NCBI GenBank assembly: GCA_031549885.1
Contig: JAVBPD010000002.1
Location: 4,373 to 68,372 of the forward strand
From: WQUF01 sp031549885
GTDB lineage: Bacteria; Bacillota; Clostridia; Clostridiales; Clostridiaceae
Reading direction: 5' to 3'
Length of the DNA: 64,000 nucleotides
How positions within the stretch are numbered: the first letter of the stretch is position 1; each line of letters starts with the position of its first letter. The notes under the pieces are model-generated. The model was given only the letters and a program-made list of their open reading frames with translations, made no database searches and was not told where the DNA came from. The position numbers and the translations under genes were made by a program. Positions 7,513-15,965 of this stretch are shown piece by piece.

Positions 7513-8820
7513 TTATTTTACTGTTATATGGCTTTTTATCATGCCCATCCAGCAGCTATAATTTATTACTCCTTCTTCATCTGGAGTAAACTCAACTATA
7601 TTATCGCCTACTTGCAATTTTTTATCAATATTATACTTAGGTATAATTATTTGTTCATTGCATCCATTCAAATTTTCTTTTGAAACCTTAATTGTCCATT
7701 TTACTGGAATTCCTTTTTTAACAACAATGGGATCGTACTCATTTCCTTTTAACTCTGTAGAAATTAACTGTATATTATCTTGAATTTTAGCAACATTTTT
7801 ATCATTTGAGAACAAATTTGCTGATGCCATAACATTTATTCCTGATAGACTAAGCCCGTTTCCAAGCATTATAATGCCTAAAAACATTACAAGCAAAGCG
7901 CTGACTTTCATCATAGTTTTTGTAAACTTTCCGCTAATTAAAGTACTTACAACTCCAAATAAAAACATCAACAAAAAAGTCCCAAGGCTAAAGGAAAGCA
8001 TAGAAAGCGCTCCTTTTATTGCACTGCCTGTCCCTAATGCATATATTTGCATAGATTGAAGCGGTCCACATGGCATCAATCCATTTAATAGCCCTATAAC
8101 AAATGGACCAATATTTCTTTTTTTAGAATATATTTTTGATGCAAATATTTTAGGCATCTTAGGTACAATTTTCTTTAAAGAAGGGAATATATTCATCATG
8201 TTAAATCCCATTATTATCATGAAAATACCTGATAAAATTGCAATTAATCCTTTTGCAGTGCCGCCAAAAGAAATTGCAGATCCGATTGCTCCAACTATTG
8301 CGCCAATAATAGTATAAGATATTATTCTTCCACTATTATATTGCAGGCTTGGTATAATATTATAGATATTCTTTTTATTTTCTAAATCTTTTTTATAATT
8401 TAAACATTGAGATAAATTTATTCCTCCACACATGGCAACGCAGTGTATAGATGTCATCATACCTACAATAAATAAAAGCCCATATCCCATGCTGCCTTCT
8501 ATTTTTGGAATAACCTTAAATCCTATAGTATTGTTAATTATCACGTAAATAGCGATTATTATAATAAAAAAACCAATAAATTGCAATAAAGACATATTGT
8601 TTTTATTTTCCATGCAAATTTCATATCCAATTGATTCAATTGTATCATTTATCTTATCTAAATTTACAGAATCCTTATCATATTCAATATTTAAATTTGA
8701 TTTAACATAACTTGCTTTAACAGATTTTACTCCTTCAAGCTTTCTTAATTTATTTTCAATTTTTAATTCACACCCAGAACAGCTCATACCATTTATTTTA
8801 ATTTGCTTTTTTATAATCAT
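7513..8820 (-). CDS. HMA / TauE-SafE membrane / cupredoxin-like fusion, predicted copper handling
   Basis: A 435-residue three-part protein. Residues 1-70 form a heavy-metal-associated domain with GMSCSGCELK (C14, C17). Residues about 78-330 are a polytopic membrane region of the sulfite exporter TauE/SafE (UreH-like) type, recognisable from MTSIHCVAMCGGINLSQ and GLLNGLMPCGPLQSMQIYALGTGS. Residues about 350-435 form a beta-rich cupredoxin-like tail with possible ligands C387 (NGCNEQ), C423, M425 and M427 (SCWMGMI). Both metal-binding ends and the following copZ gene point to copper rather than sulfite. Movement of copper across the membrane, or delivery to extracellular sites, is inferred; no member is known to me to be biochemically characterised. 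The start is ATG at 8820. Confidence 0.82.
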   Translation of the reverse strand: MIIKKQIKINGMSCSGCELKIENKLRKLEGVKSVKASYVKSNLNIEYDKDSVNLDKINDTIESIGYEICMENKNNMSLLQFIGFFIIIIAIYVIINNTIGFKVIPKIEGSMGYGLLFIVGMMTSIHCVAMCGGINLSQCLNYKKDLENKKNIYNIIPSLQYNSGRIISYTIIGAIVGAIGSAISFGGTAKGLIAILSGIFMIIMGFNMMNIFPSLKKIVPKMPKIFASKIYSKKRNIGPFVIGLLNGLMPCGPLQSMQIYALGTGSAIKGALSMLSFSLGTFLLMFLFGVVSTLISGKFTKTMMKVSALLVMFLGIIMLGNGLSLSGINVMASANLFSNDKNVAKIQDNIQLISTELKGNEYDPIVVKKGIPVKWTIKVSKENLNGCNEQIIIPKYNIDKKLQVGDNIVEFTPDEEGVINYSCWMGMIKSHITVK

Positions 8821-8854
8821 GATATTTGCGCACCTCTATTAAACACTTATTATA

Positions 8855-9046
8855 TTAAATAAACATTGTATCAATTATCTTATTGCTTTTAATCACATAC
8901 TCTACTGATGTTTCAACATTAGCTGAACTTCTAGCATTTTCTTCTTCAATTTGATTTTTAACGCTATATATCAATATTGTAAATGATAGTAAAAATAATA
9001 CTGTAACTCCAAATATACTATATCTTTTTAACTTTGAAAAATCCAT
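8855..9046 (-). CDS. small single-pass membrane protein of the copper operon
   Basis: A 63-residue protein I do not recognise. It has one hydrophobic segment (about residues 12-28) after a basic start, then a charged stretch with EEENARSS, and no Cys or Met-rich motif. The start ATG is preceded by AGGAGC at good spacing, supporting a real gene. It is 34 nt upstream of the HMA-TauE fusion gene in the same orientation, so an accessory role in the same copper system is possible but rests only on position. Confidence 0.65.
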   Translation of the reverse strand: MDFSKLKRYSIFGVTVLFLLSFTILIYSVKNQIEEENARSSANVETSVEYVIKSNKIIDTMFI

Positions 9047-9124
9047 ATTTGCTCCTATTCTATATAATTATTTCATTTTAAGGTGATTATACTACTAATA
9101 TGTGAGGAATATGTGAGATTTTCT

Positions 9125-9847
9125 TTAACTATATATGTTCACTATATCATCTGTATAGTTAAGATTATCGTCATATATGTTAAGAGTTGGCATTGCTTTT
9201 AAAAATTTACCTCCATATTTTTGACCTTCAATTAAAAATAAATGAGGTCCTTTTGTTTTTTTGCTTTGAACAAATTGTATGGTTTTTGGTTCTATTTTAT
9301 GTTTCCTCATTTCACATATAGAGTCGCAAATTCTTTCTGCACGATTTACCATATAAAGCCTTCCATTATCTTTTAATAAAATAAAAGATGCTAAAATAAC
9401 ATCTTCAAGTGTGCATAATATTTCATGTCTTGATATTCTATCTTTTTCATTTAAATTTAAAATACCACTGTTGTTTTTTTTATATGGAGGATTGACTGTA
9501 ACAACATCTACTTTTGAAAGTGACTTTAAGTATTGTAAATCTTTAATATCGCATTTAAAGAAATTTACTTTTTCCTCAAGGTTATTTAACTTTGAAGATC
9601 TATTTGCCATTTCCACAAGATCATCTTGTATTTCAAGCCCAATAATATTTTTATATTCTTTTTTTCCTGCAATTATAAAAGGTATGATTCCAGTTCCTGA
9701 ACATAAGTCTATGACTTTATTGTATTTTAAAACTTTGGAAAAATTTGCTAAAAGTACAGCATCCATTCCAAATCTAAAGCCTTGTTTTTTTTGATATATT
9801 TTTAAACCCTTTATTTGAAGGTCATCTAAAGTTTCATCTTCTTTCAT
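9125..9847 (-). CDS. SAM-dependent tRNA1(Val) adenine-N6 methyltransferase-like (TrmN6/YabB)
   Basis: A 240-residue class I methyltransferase. The SAM-binding motif is DLCSGTGIIPF (about residues 47-57), and the adenine-N6 motif NPPY is N119-P-P-Y122. The N-terminal pattern KIYQKKQGFRFGMDAVLLANF is characteristic of the TrmN6/YabB family that methylates adenine in tRNA. The start ATG is preceded by AGGAGGATC. In Firmicutes this gene usually lies close to the ricT-holB-tmk run, as here. The ferredoxin gene upstream is separated from it by a terminator. Confidence 0.88.
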   Translation of the reverse strand: MKEDETLDDLQIKGLKIYQKKQGFRFGMDAVLLANFSKVLKYNKVIDLCSGTGIIPFIIAGKKEYKNIIGLEIQDDLVEMANRSSKLNNLEEKVNFFKCDIKDLQYLKSLSKVDVVTVNPPYKKNNSGILNLNEKDRISRHEILCTLEDVILASFILLKDNGRLYMVNRAERICDSICEMRKHKIEPKTIQFVQSKKTKGPHLFLIEGQKYGGKFLKAMPTLNIYDDNLNYTDDIVNIYS

Positions 9848-9867
9848 AAGATCCTCCTATTTAAATT

Positions 9868-9898
9868 AAAAAGAGTCACCAAATGGTAACTCTTTTTT
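9868..9898 (-). terminator. intrinsic terminator after the ferredoxin gene
   Basis: Arms AAAGAGTCACC and GGTAACTCTTT pair with one mismatch around an AAAT loop and are flanked by T/A tracts on both sides, so it can act in either direction. It lies between the ferredoxin stop and the methyltransferase start. Confidence 0.7.
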
Positions 9899-9902
9899 CA
9901 TA

Positions 9903-10070
9903 TTAGCCTTCTATAGGTGCCTCAACTGGACAAACAGATGCGCAAGCACCACAGCTAATACAAGTATCTTGGTCAATAGTATAAACTGATCCTTCTGATA
10001 TAGCATTTACTGGACATTCTGGTAAACAAGTTCCACACGCTATACAAGTATCTTCAATTTTATATGCCAT
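9903..10070 (-). CDS. 2[4Fe-4S] ferredoxin, clostridial type
   Basis: A 55-residue electron carrier reading MAYKIEDTCIACGTCLPECP and continuing. Two classical CxxCxxCxxxCP clusters are present: C9, C12, C15, C19 with P20, and C37, C40, C43, C47 with P48. Each set of three plus the distant fourth Cys builds two [4Fe-4S] clusters, as in Clostridium pasteurianum ferredoxin. The gene was found by direct translation because of its short length. The ATG at 10070 follows a GGAGGTG Shine-Dalgarno. It appears monocistronic, with a terminator just after the stop, as is common for the abundant housekeeping ferredoxin of anaerobes. Confidence 0.95.
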   Translation of the reverse strand: MAYKIEDTCIACGTCLPECPVNAISEGSVYTIDQDTCISCGACASVCPVEAPIEG

Positions 10071-10144
10071 AATAAAACACCTCCATAACCACTATAGCTT
10101 TTAAACAAATATATTTTAACATGTTTTCATAATAAATAACAGTA

Positions 10145-10348
10145 TTATTCTAAAGTAAAATACAAATCTTCAAATTGCAATTTAATCTTATTCTCGCTAA
10201 CATAGTTCTCATCAAACACAATGTTTATTATATTTCTTTCACTTACAATTTGATATGCTATAATTCCATCTATATTAGCAGCTGTATCAATTAGTTTATC
10301 ATAATTAGATTCTATAATTGATTGCGGAATTTTGATGCTACATTTCAT
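10145..10348 (-). CDS. small protein of unknown function downstream of ricT
   Basis: A 67-residue acidic protein, MKCSIKIPQSIIESNYDKL at its start. The ORF extends 8 codons upstream, but ATG at 10348 directly follows GGAGGTTAAG and starts 1 nt after the ricT stop codon, which is convincing translational coupling. The sequence looks like a small alpha/beta ACT- or ferredoxin-like fold and may belong to the short DUF4911-type proteins of Clostridia. That assignment is a guess from memory. No catalytic motif is seen. Confidence 0.65.
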   Translation of the reverse strand: MKCSIKIPQSIIESNYDKLIDTAANIDGIIAYQIVSERNIINIVFDENYVSENKIKLQFEDLYFTLE

Positions 10349-10349
10349 C

Positions 10350-11267
10350 TTAACCTCCAAAACCTTCATCAAACAAATCTTTTAATATTTCTTCCCCACC
10401 ATTTTCAATTTCAATATCGAGCTTAATATCATTTTCAGGAACCAATCCTTCATATGTTCCAGATATAAGCTCTACATCGTAAATTGAAAAATCCTTTATA
10501 ACCTCATCATCATTAATAGATAGTTTTACGGAAACATTTTCTTTCACTACAGAGTTTTGAACAACCTTCCCTCTTCCAAGTGCAGTTTTAACTTCAGAAT
10601 TTATAGAAGGTAGTTTCTTTCTTATGCATTCATATGTAGTTTGTTCATAATTTAAACAGCACATAAACCTTCCGCAAACCCCAGAAATCTTGCTTGTATT
10701 TAATGAAAGATTTTGTTCTTTTGCCATTTTTATAGAAACTGGAGCAAATTCTTTTAAAAACGAGGAGCAGCAAAGAGTTCTACCGCAAACTCCTAGTCCG
10801 CCTATCATTTTCGATTCATCTCTAACCCCAATTTGCCTTAGTTCTATTCTAATTTTAAATATAGATGCAAGGTCTTTAACTAAGTCACGGAAATCTATTC
10901 TTCCACTTGCAGTAAAATAAAATATAACTTTATTACAATCAAATATATATTCAACATCGCTTAATTTCATTTGTAAATTATGATCCTTTATTTTTTCAAG
11001 ACAAACAGTAAAAGCATATTTTTCTTTAATTTTATTCTCTCTATTGGTCTTTAAATCATCACTTGTTGCTATTCTAATAACATTTTTTAGTGGTGACACA
11101 ATTTCTTCATCACTTACAAATTTAATTCCAGTTATGCATTGACCAAATTCTATTCCCCTTACAGTTTCAACAATTAAAAAATCTCCTGTTTTAATGTCAA
11201 AATCCAGCGGACAAAAGTAATATATCTTTCCTGCTTCCTTAAATCTTACTCCAACAACTTTTGTCAA
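10350..11267 (-). CDS. ricT: RicT/YaaT, PSP1-domain Fe-S protein
   Basis: A 305-residue PSP1 C-terminal-domain protein. RicT (YaaT) forms the Y-complex with RicA and RicF, which in Bacillus subtilis affects RNase Y processing, sporulation and competence. The cysteine set C161, C166, C167 (GVCGRTLCC) and C198, C203, C204 (GVCGRFMCC) is the expected iron-sulfur-binding arrangement. The start is a TTG at 11267, one base after the holB stop, with GGGAGGC upstream. Position after tmk, darA and holB is the conserved Firmicute order. Confidence 0.93.
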   Translation of the reverse strand: MTKVVGVRFKEAGKIYYFCPLDFDIKTGDFLIVETVRGIEFGQCITGIKFVSDEEIVSPLKNVIRIATSDDLKTNRENKIKEKYAFTVCLEKIKDHNLQMKLSDVEYIFDCNKVIFYFTASGRIDFRDLVKDLASIFKIRIELRQIGVRDESKMIGGLGVCGRTLCCSSFLKEFAPVSIKMAKEQNLSLNTSKISGVCGRFMCCLNYEQTTYECIRKKLPSINSEVKTALGRGKVVQNSVVKENVSVKLSINDDEVIKDFSIYDVELISGTYEGLVPENDIKLDIEIENGGEEILKDLFDEGFGG

Positions 11268-11268
11268 A

Positions 11269-12213
11269 CTACAGTGCCTCCCTCGTAAATATCATAAATT
11301 GCTCTAATACTAAAATTGTGTTCACATTGCTTTTCAACATTTGAATAGCTTTATTTATATTTTGAAATAAAATAAATAGTTCTGTATAGTTATATTTTAA
11401 AGATAATTCATCAATTTGATCCATTTTATCTTTATTCATCAATAAGTTAACATTTACATTATCTTTAAATAATAATAAATCCCTTATATAAATCAAGATA
11501 AAAGTCAAAAGCTCTTCCCAGGAATTTTTATACTTTTCAAAAATTTTGTTAAATTTAATTATTTCATCAAATCCTAATTTTTTAAAATTTAATATTCGAA
11601 AGGCATCCTCTCTTAGCTCCACAAAAAAATCATCTTCTAAAAACATCTTCGCTCTTTTAGGCACACCTTGACTAAAAGTTATAGACATGTTAATTTTATC
11701 TTCATCTATATTTTTAAATTCTTTACAAAGGAATAGTTTAAGTTCTTCATTTTTTAAAGGTTTAAATCTCAATATTTGGCATCTTGATTTAATAGTATCT
11801 AAAACATTTTTAATATTTTCAACAATTAATATTATTGTTATGTTTTTATTTGGCTCCTCTAAAGTCTTTAAAAAAGCATTTTGAGCTGATTCTGTTGCCC
11901 TATGAAATTCATCTATTATAATTATTTTTTTAAAAGAAATAAATGGCTTTTTATTTGTTTCTTCAATAATAAGCCTTATATCTTCAACACCTAATGATTT
12001 TTTATCTTTTTTAAGAGAGTAAATATAAATGTCTGGATGCTCTTTAATCTTATGAAGATCCATCATTAGGCAAGCAAAGCCTTTAGCAATTTGTTTTTTT
12101 CCAATTCCATCATCACCATAGAACAACAATGCATGAGGGATATTTTTATTTTTGATAAAATTTAAAAGCATGTTTTTTATTTCATCATTTCCAAAAATGT
12201 CTTCAAAAATCAT
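11269..12213 (-). CDS. holB: DNA polymerase III subunit delta prime
   Basis: A 314-residue AAA+ clamp-loader subunit. The N-terminal domain carries a Walker A-like GDDGIGKKQ (about residues 33-41), the sensor/Walker B region IIIIDEFHRATESAQNAFLK and the SRC motif in IKSRCQILRF, all typical of delta prime/gamma family proteins. The C-terminal helical collar follows. No strong Shine-Dalgarno is visible before the ATG at 12213, so translation may depend on coupling to darA 17 nt upstream. It works with DnaX and HolA to load the sliding clamp. The zinc-binding cysteine set of some delta prime proteins is not obvious here. Confidence 0.9.
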   Translation of the reverse strand: MIFEDIFGNDEIKNMLLNFIKNKNIPHALLFYGDDGIGKKQIAKGFACLMMDLHKIKEHPDIYIYSLKKDKKSLGVEDIRLIIEETNKKPFISFKKIIIIDEFHRATESAQNAFLKTLEEPNKNITIILIVENIKNVLDTIKSRCQILRFKPLKNEELKLFLCKEFKNIDEDKINMSITFSQGVPKRAKMFLEDDFFVELREDAFRILNFKKLGFDEIIKFNKIFEKYKNSWEELLTFILIYIRDLLLFKDNVNVNLLMNKDKMDQIDELSLKYNYTELFILFQNINKAIQMLKSNVNTILVLEQFMIFTREAL

Positions 12214-12230
12214 TTTTCATTAGCAAAAAA

Positions 12231-12560
12231 TCAAATTTTAACAAATTGGTCAACATTAACTACAAACACTGTAGCCCCACCAACTTTTATTTCCATTGGA
12301 TATGGAACATATACTCCTGAAGATCCTGTTACTTGAGATGGCGGAGTAACCACTTGTTTTCTTGTTTTACAAACATCCTCTATAATTTTAACCACTTTAT
12401 CAGTTTTTTCATCTTCAACACCAATCATAAGAGTTGTATTCCCAGCCTTTAAAAATCCGCCAGTTGTAGCAAGCTTAGTAACCCTAAAACCGCCTTCGTT
12501 TAAACTGTCGATTACATCCATAGCATCATCATCTTGAACAATAGCAATTACTAATTTCAT
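12231..12560 (-). CDS. darA: cyclic-di-AMP receptor DarA/PstA (YaaQ), PII-like
   Basis: A 109-residue PII-like trimeric signal protein that binds c-di-AMP. The sequence MKLVIAIVQDDDAMDVIDSL, TTGGFLKAGNTTLMIGVED and the large loop with KTRKQVVTPP match the YaaQ/DarA family. A GTG three codons upstream lies inside the Shine-Dalgarno region (AGGAGTG), so ATG at 12560 is the likely start. It sits between tmk and holB, its conserved neighbourhood. The downstream effector is unknown in most species. Confidence 0.93.
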   Translation of the reverse strand: MKLVIAIVQDDDAMDVIDSLNEGGFRVTKLATTGGFLKAGNTTLMIGVEDEKTDKVVKIIEDVCKTRKQVVTPPSQVTGSSGVYVPYPMEIKVGGATVFVVNVDQFVKI

Positions 12561-12602
12561 ATTTAACACTCCTTTATATATTATTATAATGTTATTGATT
12601 TA

Positions 12603-13223
12603 TTAATTTAATAGCTCTTTTGTTAAAATATTTTTAATTTGCTCAAATACGAGAATTTCATCTAAAGCGCCATCTACTCTTTCTATATTCCACTTATACT
12701 TTTCCATTACAACTTCATATCCTGTTATGGTTTTTTTATGAAAATCTAAATTTTCAAGATCAAGCCTATCCATTTTTTCTCTATTTTTCATTCTTTTTAT
12801 AGCTGTATCAATATTTACATCGATGAAAATTGTTAGATCCGGAAATTTACTTTGTATTGCAAAGCTATTTATTTGAAATACTTCATCAATTCCAATTCCC
12901 CTTGCATATCCTTGATATACTAAGGAAGAAAAGACAAATCTATCGCATATTACATGGCAATCATTTTTTAAAGATGGAAGTATTTTTTCAACTAAATGTT
13001 GCCTTCTTGATGCTGCATATAGCAAAGCTTCTGTTTTATCATCCATTGCAGTATTATTTTTATCAAGTATTATTTCTCGTATGTCTTCTGATATTTTTAT
13101 CCCACCTGGCTCTCTTGTGCAAATATATTTAATATTCTTAGAAGATAAAAACTCGTCTATATATTTCATTTGTGTGCTTTTTCCAGAACCATCTATTCCT
13201 TCTAACACTATAAATTTACCCAA
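12603..13223 (-). CDS. tmk: thymidylate kinase
   Basis: A 206-residue P-loop kinase converting dTMP to dTDP. The P-loop is EGIDGSGKST (about residues 8-17), the dTMP-binding CTREPGG is near residue 37, the DR motif is in CDRFVFSSLVYQGYARG, and the lid lies around IKRMKNREKMDRLD. The start codon is TTG at 13223, with AGGTGAC upstream and no better ATG nearby. It lies directly after the decarboxylase gene and before darA. Confidence 0.95.
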   Translation of the reverse strand: MGKFIVLEGIDGSGKSTQMKYIDEFLSSKNIKYICTREPGGIKISEDIREIILDKNNTAMDDKTEALLYAASRRQHLVEKILPSLKNDCHVICDRFVFSSLVYQGYARGIGIDEVFQINSFAIQSKFPDLTIFIDVNIDTAIKRMKNREKMDRLDLENLDFHKKTITGYEVVMEKYKWNIERVDGALDEILVFEQIKNILTKELLN

Positions 13224-13241
13224 TATGTAATGTCACCTACT

Positions 13242-14642
13242 TCATTTTAATACACATACTTTTTCATCCATTAGCCCATGTATATCTTTTCCTTTATTTT
13301 CATATATAAAATCAATAATTTCCGTAGTAAATATTTCACCTTCTACTATTATTGGAATTCCTGGAGGATATATTAAAACATTTCTCCCACATATTTTATT
13401 TTTGGCATATTTTATATCCACATATTCACTTTCTTTTTCTAAAGTTTCATGAATATCTAATTTTTTTGGTGGAACCATAGGAGGATTTATAATATTTTTT
13501 TTTGGTTTACCTTTAATTATATCATTTATGGTTTTTAAATGTAAATATAAAAGGTCGTATTCCTCTTGTTTGTTAAATGGGCTCATTATTAAAGTATATA
13601 CATTTCCAATAGCCATTTCACCAACAATTCCATTATCGTATAAATACTTTGCTAATTTTTCAGAAGAGATGAAATTAGAAAAGACATTGATTCTGGTTGG
13701 ATCAATTTTAAAATCCTCTTCATCTTCTATGATTTTAATTTTGTCTAAATTAAAATTTACTTTACTTTTTAAATTTAAGCACATATTTATTGCATTATCA
13801 TAATAATTATATCCATGATTTTCAAGTAAATATCGTCCATAATCCATGGTGCTCATCATTAAATATGATGGACTTGTTGTGGTGAAAATATTAAAATAGT
13901 AATCAATCTTTTTTTCAATTTTTTCATTATTTAAATGAAGAAATGAAGTTTGCCCAAGGCTTGGAATAGTCTTATGAGCGCTCATAGAAACTATATCAGC
14001 ACCTAAATTTACAGCATGTTTTGGCAAAAGATCGTGGACTCCAAAATGAGTTCCATGTGCTGAATCAATAATAACATAAATTCCTTTTGATTTAGCATAT
14101 TCAATAATATGGCTAATTTCAGATACAGATCCAAAATAAGTAGGATATGTTAAAAATATTCCCTTTATATTGGGATTTTGGTCAATTTTATCCTTTAAAG
14201 CTTTTGAATCAAGCGATAAATATATTCCATATCCTTTGTGAATATCTCGCATAAAATAAATAGGTTTTAGCTTTCTAAGTTTAATTAAATTATATATAGA
14301 AACATGGCTATTTCTTTCTATAAGAATTTCATCATTTTCATTAAAGCAAGAAAATCCTGCTATTAAATTTGCTAAACTTGTTCCATTTAAAATAAAATAC
14401 GATTTATAAGATCCATAATAATTCTTTAATTTTTCTAAAGCGTCTTTTATTGAAGATTTCGGATTGTGTAAATTATCTAAACTTTCAGATTCTGTTAAAT
14501 CAAAACAAAATGGATTTAAATATAATTCCTTTCCAAATGGAGTATCAAACCCCCTGCCATTTAAATGGCCTGGCATAGAAAAAATAATTTTTTTATTATT
14601 TTTATATTTTAAAATTGCATCTATTAATGGTAAATCCTTCAT
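13242..14642 (-). CDS. Orn/Lys/Arg decarboxylase family PLP enzyme (YaaO-like)
   Basis: A 466-residue fold-type I PLP enzyme of the short Gram-positive decarboxylase class. The PLP Lys is K224 in SMSAHKTIPSLGQTS, with D193 and H196 in IIDSAHGTHFG holding the cofactor ring. The family start MPGHLNGRGFD is clear. The C-terminal region matches the Orn/Lys/Arg decarboxylase C-domain (PPGIPIIVEGE). A GTG four codons upstream lies within the GGTGGAGG Shine-Dalgarno, so ATG at 14642 is used. It decarboxylates a basic amino acid, most often lysine or arginine, giving a polyamine precursor; substrate choice cannot be read from sequence here. Position before tmk is conserved. Confidence 0.9.
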   Translation of the reverse strand: MKDLPLIDAILKYKNNKKIIFSMPGHLNGRGFDTPFGKELYLNPFCFDLTESESLDNLHNPKSSIKDALEKLKNYYGSYKSYFILNGTSLANLIAGFSCFNENDEILIERNSHVSIYNLIKLRKLKPIYFMRDIHKGYGIYLSLDSKALKDKIDQNPNIKGIFLTYPTYFGSVSEISHIIEYAKSKGIYVIIDSAHGTHFGVHDLLPKHAVNLGADIVSMSAHKTIPSLGQTSFLHLNNEKIEKKIDYYFNIFTTTSPSYLMMSTMDYGRYLLENHGYNYYDNAINMCLNLKSKVNFNLDKIKIIEDEEDFKIDPTRINVFSNFISSEKLAKYLYDNGIVGEMAIGNVYTLIMSPFNKQEEYDLLYLHLKTINDIIKGKPKKNIINPPMVPPKKLDIHETLEKESEYVDIKYAKNKICGRNVLIYPPGIPIIVEGEIFTTEIIDFIYENKGKDIHGLMDEKVCVLK

Positions 14643-14800
14643 TAAATCCTCCACCTTATTAATTTTATTATATCATATATAGTGTGCAGTATGTATTTTT
14701 AGTCAAATATTGTATTAAATAAAAAGGTATTGTTTAAGAAATTATACAAATAATATTTAGTATGTAGCAATTCATCTTTAAAAGGAGGCGCTGGTATAAA

Positions 14801-15850
14801 TTGATTCAAGAAATACATTCTAATTTCTCTATTTTAAAACCTGAATTTGAAGAAATTTTTTCATTTTTATATTCAAATCCGGAATTATCATTTGAAGAAA
14901 ATCAATGTTTAAATTTTTTATGCGATAAATTAGGTAAATATGGATTTAAAATCGAAAAGGACTTTATGGATGTTAAAAATTGTTTTTTTGCACAAATAGG
15001 TTCAGGCCATCCCAAAATAGGGCTTATTTTTGATATGGACGCAGGATATGAAGGTCATACAAAAGCAAATAATATTTCCTCTGCCATAATGTGCTGCGCT
15101 GGCATCATAATGTCTCAAATAAAAGATAAATTAAATGGAAGCATTTGCATATTTGGTTCATCTGGCGAATCTGCATGTGGAACAAAAATTACACTCTTAA
15201 AACAAGGAGCATTTTCTGATATAGATTATATGCTTTCTGTTATGCCTTATATAAAGAGCTACGAAAATATTTCAACCCCTTCATCTACCTCCTATAGCAT
15301 TAAATTTTTAAATAATACTGTAGATAATATTTCAAAAAATTGTATTAATAAAATAGTGGATTTTATTAATGATAACGAAGATATATCTATTTACTCTATA
15401 AAGCTTACAAGTTCATTAAGGGATGCGCTTTTAAGCATTGAATTTCGTAGCAATAAATGCCTATCCCTTAATAAATTTGAAAATAATTTTGAAAGCTTTT
15501 TAAAATCTGTATTTAGTCATTTAAAAATTGAAACTTGTTATTATGATATGCCATATTGCAAGATGAAAAATGATGATATGTTAAAAAAGATAATGATAAC
15601 AAATTTAAAACAAAGTGGGATTATTAATTTTGATGAAAATAAATGTTTTGACTTTCCACTTAGCCTTGGAAATATAAGCAATGAAGTGCCAACTTATATT
15701 GCTGTTGTTGACATTTGTGAAGATGAGAACATTGAGTTTGACACAAAAGATTTTTATCTATGCACAAACTCCATTTATGCCAAAGAGCAAAGCTTCAAAA
15801 CTATAGAAGCAATTTGTTTATCAATTGGGAATATAATGAATATTAACTAA
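14801..15850 (+). CDS. M20-family peptidase paralogue lacking metal ligands
   Basis: A 349-residue protein with the overall plan of M20D aminoacylase/AbgB-like metallopeptidases: the N-terminal NPELSFEE helix, IGLIFDMDA (78-81), the SSGESACGTKITLLKQGAF segment where the catalytic Glu pair is expected, and a C-terminal LGNISNEVPTYIA like the GNVS..VP region of AbgB. Key metal-binding residues are missing: the usual HACGH is HTKANN (86-91), the PAEE pair is SGES, and the late His is absent. It is therefore probably not a zinc peptidase. The start is TTG at 14801 after AAAGGAGG at 12-13 nt. It is monocistronic with a strong terminator. A regulatory or structural role is possible; none is shown. 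Confidence 0.75.
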   Translation: MIQEIHSNFSILKPEFEEIFSFLYSNPELSFEENQCLNFLCDKLGKYGFKIEKDFMDVKNCFFAQIGSGHPKIGLIFDMDAGYEGHTKANNISSAIMCCAGIIMSQIKDKLNGSICIFGSSGESACGTKITLLKQGAFSDIDYMLSVMPYIKSYENISTPSSTSYSIKFLNNTVDNISKNCINKIVDFINDNEDISIYSIKLTSSLRDALLSIEFRSNKCLSLNKFENNFESFLKSVFSHLKIETCYYDMPYCKMKNDDMLKKIMITNLKQSGIINFDENKCFDFPLSLGNISNEVPTYIAVVDICEDENIEFDTKDFYLCTNSIYAKEQSFKTIEAICLSIGNIMNIN

Positions 15851-15863
15851 TTTAAAATAGTTA

Positions 15864-15902
15864 AAGCTTTTGCATATATTTTACGCAAAAGCTTCTTTTT
15901 TT
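15864..15902 (+). terminator. intrinsic terminator of the M20-like gene
   Basis: A perfect 10-bp stem (AAGCTTTTGC, 15864-15873, with GCAAAAGCTT, 15885-15894), an 11-nt loop and a run of T residues immediately after. Confidence 0.85.
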
Positions 15903-15965
15903 ATTGTATATTTTAATTGATCATTATATGATAATCATATTATTATGAAGATAGAGGGTGTTCTT

